In this document: positions 57,197 through 64,000 of the stretch, in pieces
Numbering within the stretch: the first letter of the stretch is position 1
Layout: each line of letters starts with the position of its first letter
Source: Pseudophaeomoniella oleicola
Lineage: Eukaryota; Ascomycota; Eurotiomycetes; Phaeomoniellales; Phaeomoniellaceae
DNA length: 64,000 nucleotides
NCBI GenBank assembly: GCA_003868215.1
Contig: QWDQ01000014.1
Coordinates: 428,800 to 492,799 of the forward strand
Reading direction: 5' to 3'
Position numbers and translations under genes: made by a program
The notes under the pieces: generated by a model
What the model was told of the DNA's origin: nothing
Seen by the model: only the letters and a program-made list of their open reading frames with translations
The model's database searches: none

Positions 57197-58607
57197 ATGA
57201 GTGACCTAGACAAGTGAGTAATAAGTACATAATACATGTTCGTGAAGCTAAGAGCCATGCAGGGCCATTGCGCAGTTGCGAGCGTGTCGACCAATCCCTG
57301 AATCGCAGGTCCGAGAGCTGTGCTACAAGGCACGAGAACTCTTGATTGAAGAAGGCAACGTTGTCCATGTTGATGCTCCGGTGACGATATGCGGAGATAT
57401 ACATGGTCAGTTTCACGACCTCATGGAACTCTTTCGTGTTGGAGGCGATGTACCAGACACCAATTATCTCTTTATGGGAGACTTCGTTGACCGTGGCTTT
57501 TATTCTCTTGAATCTTTCCTTCTTCTTTTATGTTTAAAGGTTCGATACCCAGATCGCATCACACTTATTCGCGGCAATCATGAATCACGGCAAATTACGA
57601 CAGTCTACGGTTTCTACGATGAGTGTATACGGAAATACGGGAGCGCAAATGTATGGCGGTATTGCTGTGATGTTTTTGATTACCTTGCACTGGGCGCCTT
57701 GGTATTAGGAGCGACGACAGATCTCTCGCCAAGCTCCATCCCTTACAACGAGTCGACCCAGTCTACTCTACCTGCCGATGACGAAGATATCGAGTGCGAA
57801 GTTCTCAACGCTGCTGGCGAGGTCATGAACAAGTCCGTCCGCCAGCGCGAACAGACCGGTAACAATGGCCATCTCTCATCTCCCCCTGACCGCGACCCTC
57901 CCTCACCATCGACCGATCCTCCTTCTTCGCAACCGAATTCCCAATCTTCGTACCCTTCTAAGCCGCATAACTCCTCCACTGGTGCCGTCCTTTGCGTCCA
58001 CGGCGGTCTTTCCCCTCTGATAGATTCTGTGGACAAGATCCGCCTCATCGATCGCAAACAAGAAGTACCGCATGAAGGTGCAATGTGTGATCTTCTGTGG
58101 TCTGATCCCGACGAAATTGAAGGATGGGGCCTTTCACCGAGAGGTGCTGGGTTCCTGTTCGGGTCTGACATCGTTCGTCACTTCAATTACAGGAATGACC
58201 TCTCCCTTATCGCTCGAGCGCATCAACTGGTCATGGAAGGTTACAAAGAGATGTTCGATCGAGGTATCGTCACTGTTTGGTCTGCGCCGAACTATTGCTA
58301 CCGCTGTGGCAATGTCGCCGCCATACTAGAGCTCGGGGAAGATCTAGGCAACGGCGGGACAATTTCAAGAGCCAATGGCGATGCGAACAGGAAGTTAGCG
58401 ATGGGTGAAACTCTGCCACCTGATATACGGGGGAAACCGCCCCCAGGTAGGAGGTATAGGATCTTCGATGCTGCACCGCAGGATAGTCGGGGGATGCCCG
58501 CAAAGAAGCCGGTCGCCGACTACTTTCTGGTAAGTTGTCATTAACCCCCACCCTGTATAAATTTGAGAGTCCATGGATATGCTGACGTGATCTCAACACC
58601 ACAGTGA
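57197..58607 (+). CDS. ppg1: PP2A-like Ser/Thr phosphatase catalytic subunit PPG1
   Basis: Exons are 57197-57213, 57263-58529 and 58605-58607, giving 428 residues. The first exon encodes MSDLDK; the last carries only the TGA. Splicing the final 75-bp intron yields the C-terminus DYFL, the PP2A-family tail whose Leu is carboxyl-methylated; reading through gives VSCH instead. All metal-ligand motifs are present: GDIHGQ (Asp51, His53), GDFVDRG (Asp79) and RGNHE (Asn111, His112), plus CVHGGLSP and [13 protein letters not shown] Ser/Pro-rich insertion of about 90 residues (about 155-245) sits between [10 protein letters not shown] and AVLCVHGG. Ppg1 acts in glycogen control and, with Far proteins, in mitophagy control in yeast. 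A low-complexity segment of about 50 residues also precedes the tail. Confidence 0.94.
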
Positions 58608-59060
58608 TCCAGATCAAAGACGAGACGAACCTTCCTCTTGACATGTGCATATGTGGCGATATGGAGTTGGCCTTTGGGTTCCTGTGTTGTGTGTGTGTAT
58701 GTGCGGTATCGTAACTTACTCTGGTTTTCTGAAACATGGGCCCTAAGTACTATTGAGCGTTTTTTAAGAAACTATCAAGTCAATGACTTCTTTCCAAAAA
58801 AATAATCCAATCCGCTATACTTATTCCCTTTCTTTTCACGTCTCACAAGGCTAGGTCACAGGCACAGTAGGTTAAATTTCAATGCGAGAAAACACTCCTG
58901 TTTTAATTTCTTTTTAACAACTCAATTCATTTTTTCAAAGAGTCTAGTAATAGTAATATATCTGGTTTTGCTTCCCCCCTCCCCCCCCCCTAGTAGAAAC
59001 AAAGCCAACGATCACATGCTGCTCACTCACTCACTCACTCACTCACTCACAGAACTTTTT
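58608..59060. other. Convergent 3' region with microsatellite
   Basis: The 3' UTRs of PPG1 and CCT1 meet here. It holds a C-rich tract (58975-58990) and a (CTCA)7 repeat at about 59022-59049, immediately beside the CCT1 stop codon. Confidence 0.7.
59022..59049. repeat. (CTCA)7 microsatellite
   Basis: Seven tandem CTCA units lie in the presumed 3' UTR of CCT1. Confidence 0.9.
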
Positions 59061-60866
59061 TTAATGGCCATGCTCATCTTCCTCCGGTCTCCTCTCGGGA
59101 TCCAGTTTGATCAGCGTATCGATTCGCATGATCGCGATGCAGGCTTCGACGGCACTTCGGAGCTGTTTGATCTTGCTCATGCTCGGTTCCAAGACGCCCA
59201 TTTTGACGACATCGGTGACTTTGCCTTTCATGAGGTCGAGGCCGTAGTTTTTGTACTGCTTCTTTTTGGCGATGCTCTTCTCTTCTTCGTTGGCGCTGTT
59301 GTCTTGGACGCGCTGGGAGAGAGCGTGGCGGACACGTAATTGGGCGACTAGTTCGGCGGCGTCCTTTGCGGCGTTCACGGCGAGCGTTTTTGGCACCACG
59401 AGGAGAGCCTGGGCGAATTCGCCGATGGCTAGTTGCTCGCGAGATCCGACTGTTACGGCGAATTCCTCGAGGTAGATGTGCAGGGCTGTCTCGACAGCGC
59501 CACCGCCAGGGACGATGCTGCCGGACTCAAGAGTACGCTTCACAGCGGAGAGAGAGTCGTGTACACTGCGTTCCATTTCGTCAAGTTGATAGTCATTGCT
59601 TCCACGGAGAATGATGGAGGCGGAGGAGTGAGCTTTGGTGCCCTTCACAAGGATACATTCGTCGTCGGAGATACGTTCTTGTACAACTTCTTCGGCGTGT
59701 CCAAGGCTGGCAGCGTCGAATTTCTCGTCACCGTTGAGATCGGACAGGGATGAGACGAGAGTTGCACCAGTTGCTTTAGCGATACGGCGAAGGTCCTCTT
59801 TCTTGCAGCGTCGAACACCCATGGCACCCCGTTCGACAAATAGCTTGAGACACAAGTCGTCGATACCTTTGGTGGTCAATACGACGTTGGCTCCCGCTTT
59901 GAGGATCATATCGACTCTTTCCAGGACCATGCCAGCTTCTCGTTCACGGATTTTCTCTAATTGCTGAGGATCTTCCACAGTAATTTGGACACCCAATTTC
60001 ATCCGCTCCTTTTGTAGGTTCATGTCGAGACAAGCAATTTTTGCATCTGTTATTCTTGTTTTCATAGCTTGTGAGGCCACTGTGCAATTCAACGCGTAGC
60101 CCTTCACCAGCACCGATTCGGTGCCACTCTTCCCATGGGCTTTCAGGATGTTGACTGCCTTGACAGGGTATTTGACTTCGCTGCGCTGATTCGTTGACTT
60201 CACCGACAGCATAGCATCCACGACCATGTTGGCAAAGAATTCCGCATCTGCTCCAATGATCTTACTTGACATGGAGGTTCTTGCAATGCTCATGAGCGAA
60301 TCTCGCCCTAGAGTCTCAACTTTCGTGCTTATGTTCTCTGCCATATATTTCACAGCTTCCCGTAAAGCCAGCCTGTAGCCCGTTATAATCGTCGTTGGAT
60401 GTATGCGATTTTTCATTAATTCATTTGCTCTTCGAAGAAGTTCCGCAGCGATCAGGACCACAGAGGTTGTACCATCACCGACCTCCCTGTCTTGCTGATG
60501 TGCAAGGTCGACAAGAATCTTTCCTGCTGGGTGCTCGATGTCAAGTAAGCTGAGAATGGTGGCTCCGTCGTTCGTAACCGTCACATCACCGACATCATCC
60601 ACCATCATTTTATCGAGACCTGAAGGGCCGAAAGAGCTTTTGACTACATTTGCAATAGCTTGCGTCGCCAGCACTGGTTGCGCTGTCAATATGGGAGCTC
60701 AACTGCACGAAGAAAGTAGACTGACCGTTCTGGTCTCTGATATCTGCACCGCTTATCTTTTGGCCTCCCAAAACTGTATGAAAGTCAGCAAAGAGTCCTC
60801 ATGACATAGAGAAGGTAGCCTACATAGAGTGCCAGCATTCCGCGGCTGCTCGAAGATGCCCGCCAT
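59061..60866 (-). CDS. cct1: T-complex protein 1 subunit alpha (CCT1/TCP1)
   Basis: Cct1 is one of eight subunits of the cytosolic chaperonin TRiC/CCT, which folds actin and tubulin. Exons are 60866-60824, 60773-60726 and 60682-59061, giving 570 residues; introns are 50 and 43 bp. Splicing gives MAGIFEQPRNAGTLFLGG and DIRDQNAQPVLATQAIANVV. ATPase motifs are intact: FGPSGLDKMMVDD, NDGATIL, GDGTTSVV and PGGGAVE. The alpha assignment rests on ARTSMSSKIIG and KTRITDAKIACLDMNLQKE, which match TCP1-alpha better than the other paralogues. The C-terminus ends acidic and His-containing. It shares a 402-bp divergent promoter with prolyl-tRNA synthetase. Confidence 0.95.
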
Positions 60867-61268
60867 AGCGGAGGAAAAATGCTGGACGTTCTCGCAACAG
60901 AGATTGACAACGCTTTGTGACGAAGAACAGTATAAATCGCTGGAAGGGACTGCAAGGCGATCCAAGTGAAATAGATAATAGCCCTATTGTTCGCGACAAT
61001 TCCACGCCGCTCCGCTATCCACGCGAAATTTGGAGACGTTGTGCCTGGCAGTCGAAATTTGGGCTTCTCAAGCTCAAGTGTCCCACATCTCTAATTACAG
61101 TAAATCCAAAATCGGTGGAGGGACAATCAGTGACCGCGGGGGAGTCACCAATATTGTCGTGTATGACTCTTGGGTCACAAATCCGTGGACAACCCGGTGA
61201 TAAGTCTTATACAATACACCGCTGTCCACTGTTATCGTGAAGATCTAAATTTGTGAAGATAACCAAAC
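60867..61268. promoter_or_regulatory. Bidirectional promoter between CCT1 and ProRS
   Basis: This 402-bp spacer separates two divergent translation-related genes. No TATA box is obvious, as is common for housekeeping promoters. Confidence 0.65.
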
Positions 61269-63210
61269 ATGGCGTCCACCGCCGCAGCTTCGAATGAAGG
61301 CAATGAAGCGGTTCCAGTAGTCACTGAAGCAACCCAAAACGCCGCCCTTCCTGACCGCACCAGTGCTCCAGATGCGCCAGAAGGGGAAGTTTCCAAGAAT
61401 GCTGCAAAAAAGGCTGCGAAGAGAGAAAAAGCAGCCGCCGAGAAGGCTGCCAAAGCTTCAGGATCAAAGCCAATTGGAAAGGCAGAGGCCAAGCAACCGA
61501 CTGGCACCGTTCAAAAAGCCCCGAAGACCAAGAAGATTGAAGGTGCCGAATTAAAGAGTATTGACATCGCGAAAGAGGTTGATTTCTCGGGATGGTACCA
61601 GCAGGTCTTGACCAAGGGCGACATGCTCGATTACTACGATGTGTCTGGTTGTTACATCCTCAAGGTACAGTGATGTCGCACATAGCATCTAACTCGCGCT
61701 GACTTTCTGTAGCCCGCCTCATATTTCATTTGGGAGGAGGTTCAACAGTGGTTCAATGGCCATATCAAGAAGATGGGAGTCAAGAACTGCTCATTCCCGC
61801 TTTTCGTTTCGGAAGATGTATTGAACAAGGAGAAGGATCACATCGAAGGTTTCGCTGCGGAAGTGGCATGGGTCACGCATGCTGGAAAAACTCCTCTCGA
61901 CAAGAAGATCGCTATTCGCCCAACTTCAGAGACGGTCATGTACCCATACTATGCGAAATGGATCCGCAGTCATAGAGACTTGCCCCTAAAACTCAACCAA
62001 TGGAACTCCGTTGTACGTTGGGAGTTCAAGAACCCGCAGCCATTCCTAAGAACCCGGGAGTTTTTGTGGCAAGAAGGGCATACCGCACATCTTACGGAGG
62101 CCGGCGCTGCTGAGGAGGTTCTTCAAATCCTTGACTTATATGCTGGAGTCTACGAGCAACTGCTAGCAGTCCCCGTCATCAAGGGCCGGAAGACAGAAAA
62201 GGAGAAGTTCGCAGGTGGTTACTATACGACCACCGTCGAAGGGTATATTCCATCAACTGGACGTGGTATCCAAGGTGGAACGTCTCATTGCCTGGGCCAG
62301 AACTTCAGCAAAATGTTTGGCATCACCGTTGAGGATCCATCCTCCAAACCAGATGAGAAGAAGCCTCCTCTATTTGTGTGGCAGAACTCTTGGGGTCTTT
62401 CGACTCGTGTTATAGGTGTCATGGTCATGATTCACAGTGACAACAAGGGTTTAGTTCTTCCCCCACGAGTTGCTGAGCTTCAGACCGTGATTGTCCCAGT
62501 TGGTATCAACAAATCCACCTCTGAGGAGGACCGAGAGAGTCTGTACAAGGAAATCAGCGCCCTTGTCGAAGTATTAAGAGCGGTCGACATCAGAGTGGAA
62601 GCAGATCTCAGAGATGGATACTCTCCAGGATGGAAATTCAATGAATGGGAGCAGAAAGGTGTCCCATTGAGACTTGAATTTGGTCCTGGTGAATCCAAGG
62701 GCCACTTTGTCACAGCAGCGAGACGTGATATCTCAGGCAAAGAAGGGAAGTCCGAGATCGCCATCAGCGAGCTTAACACAGCTGTTCCCGCACTGCTCGA
62801 CACCATCCAGAAGGACTTGTATACCCGAGCCAACGAGAAGTTTAAGTCTCATATTAAAAAAATGACTAACTGGGATGACTTCGTTCCAGCTCTGAACGAG
62901 AAGAACATTTGCCTCATCCCCCACTGCCTTACCGAGCAGTGCGAGGACGAGATCAAGGACATGAGTGCACGGAAAGCCGAAGAAGAATCAGGGGAAGCAC
63001 AAGATGCCAAAGCCCCAAGTATGGGTGCCAAGAGTCTTTGCATCCCATTCGACCAAGGTGAAGGCATCGAGAAGGGTGTTACGAAGTGTACGAATCCAAA
63101 CTGCAAGAACCTTGCGGAAGCATTCTGTCTGTTCGGCCGTAAGTTCTCCAATCCTTTCTGTTCATTTCCGAGCAGCTATCTAATCAAAATACAAAACAGG
63201 TTCATACTAG
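61269..63210 (+). CDS. Prolyl-tRNA synthetase, cytosolic class II
   Basis: The enzyme attaches proline to tRNA-Pro. Exons are 61269-61664, 61713-63138 and 63200-63210, giving 610 residues. The first 90 residues are a Lys/Ala-rich extension. Motif 2 is visible in [20 protein letters not shown] and QEGHTAH, and motif 3 in [19 protein letters not shown]. The anticodon-binding domain follows ([10 protein letters not shown]). The eukaryote/archaeal-type C-terminal zinc domain has [17 protein letters not shown] and KCTNPNC. The last exon is only 11 nt, and splicing gives the invariant end FGRSY; reading through gives an unrelated 63-residue tail. Residues normally needed for catalysis appear present. 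There is no editing insertion of the bacterial INS type. Confidence 0.95.
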
Positions 63211-63921
63211 CATACAAGCTATCTCAAAGACTGTTGCTTGCCGCTTACAATTGGGACTATTTCAAACATGCCTCTATTTGCTGCAAAACTTTTCCCGTTT
63301 CCGGTGTATCTCGTCTTCTGTGATCTTTGATCGTCTTTCTAGAACATCTCAAGAGTGAGTCATAGTCCAAGTCTCCCATAGTTCCGATTCCAGACGAGGC
63401 AGGATAGAGGATGAGATCTGAAGCAGTCCCTCGTGATGGTTTCCCAGTAATCAGTGCCTGGGTCGGGTAAGGAGGGAGGGTTGCGAAGGAAGCGATGCGG
63501 AGCGGAATGGATTGGAAGGGGATGAGTACTAGGGAAAGGGAGGAGGCGTAGTAGTGATTTACACCACTATAGCTACCTAAGCTACCTTCCGGCCTGCCTA
63601 CCTACCTACCTACCTCGATAGATTCTCACGGTACCTAACCCACGAACGAGCCCAGCTGGTCGGTCGCCCTTTACGAATAGCCATATAAATGACACAAATG
63701 ACACAATTCTAAATCTACCAAAATCCGCTCGTTCTCTTGAGGCGAGAAGTATGGGTATGTATGTAAAAGGGAAAATTTCCTTCCAACTAGAGAGGAGCTG
63801 TGAATGAGACCATTCTTTCCATCTGTCCATTCATCTCTATATGTCTGTCTTGGCTAAATACTGAAGTATTGGAAGGAAAAAGCAAATACTGTAGATGAAT
63901 TTAGGTGAACCGCTCTATCCA
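63211..63921. other. Downstream intergenic region
   Basis: The 3' flank of ProRS contains purine-rich DNA (63.4-63.55 kb) and a (CTAC)n run at about 63595-63614. No gene is supported. Confidence 0.65.
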
Positions 63922-64000
63922 AGAGAAGAAGAAGAAGAAGAAGAAGAAGAAGAAGAAGAAGAAGAAGAAGAAGAAGAAGAAGAAGAAGAAGAAGAAGAAG
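63922..64000. repeat. (GAA)n trinucleotide microsatellite, runs off the window
   Basis: About 25 perfect GAA/AGA units fill the last 78 bases, and the tract continues beyond the window. It could be intergenic or encode a Lys/Glu/Arg run in a gene beyond the edge; this cannot be decided here. Confidence 0.92.

Noticed and set aside
1-64000. Secondary-metabolite or defence gene cluster
   Set aside because: No backbone synthase, transporter or NLR/HET gene is present; SDR, NmrA and Zn2Cys6 genes are far apart and mixed with housekeeping genes.

Overview
The window is nuclear DNA of a filamentous ascomycete (Pezizomycotina). The evidence is short spliceosomal introns (43-113 bp) with GTRNGT-like donors and CTAAC/CTGAC branch sites, about 2-5 kb per gene, and a gene set typical of moulds: the NADPH-oxidase regulator NoxR, a NirA-type Zn2Cys6 factor, a DUF3425 bZIP factor, an NmrA-like protein and a filamentous-type DNA ligase IV. 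The class cannot be fixed by eye; Leotiomycetes or Sordariomycetes are guesses. I found no bacterial-style operon, CRISPR array, intact transposon, rRNA or tRNA gene.

Layout. 1-10.6 kb is gene-dense: the 3' part of IML1 (TORC1 control), a TBC Rab-GAP convergent with it, an SDR oxidoreductase, and the box C/D snoRNP factor BCD1. 10.6-15.2 kb is gene-poor. 15.2-18.1 kb holds a DENN-domain protein. 19.9-25.8 kb holds a small hypothetical gene, a CDK11-like kinase and, divergent from the kinase, the Cu/Zn-SOD copper chaperone CCS1. 28.0-29.9 kb is noxR, followed by about 5.3 kb without a supportable gene. 35.2-36.0 kb is an acidic conserved-looking protein. 38.2-41.3 kb is a divergent bZIP/NmrA pair on one 528-bp promoter. 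42.3-49.9 kb carries a universal-stress-protein gene, LIG4 and an orphan multi-span membrane protein. 50.5-55.8 kb has an IRS4-like EH-domain protein and a NirA-type regulator. 56.0-63.2 kb has a small membrane-anchored protein, the PP2A-like phosphatase PPG1, chaperonin subunit CCT1 and, divergent from it, cytosolic prolyl-tRNA synthetase. The window ends inside a GAA microsatellite.

Most genes are unrelated housekeeping or signalling genes. The only local pairs that may be functionally linked are bZIP/NmrA (shared promoter) and CCT1/ProRS (shared promoter, protein synthesis and folding). Three gene models needed care. PPG1 places only its stop codon in the last exon. ProRS ends in an 11-nt coding exon. 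The NirA-type gene has a 48-nt intron without an in-frame stop. Non-coding DNA carries a strongly over-represented palindrome, TACTACGTAGTA (seven perfect copies), and a second one, AGGTACCT. I did not find a convincing new multi-gene system. The best leads are the palindrome family, the bZIP/NmrA pair, the orphan membrane family and the C-terminus-defining introns.
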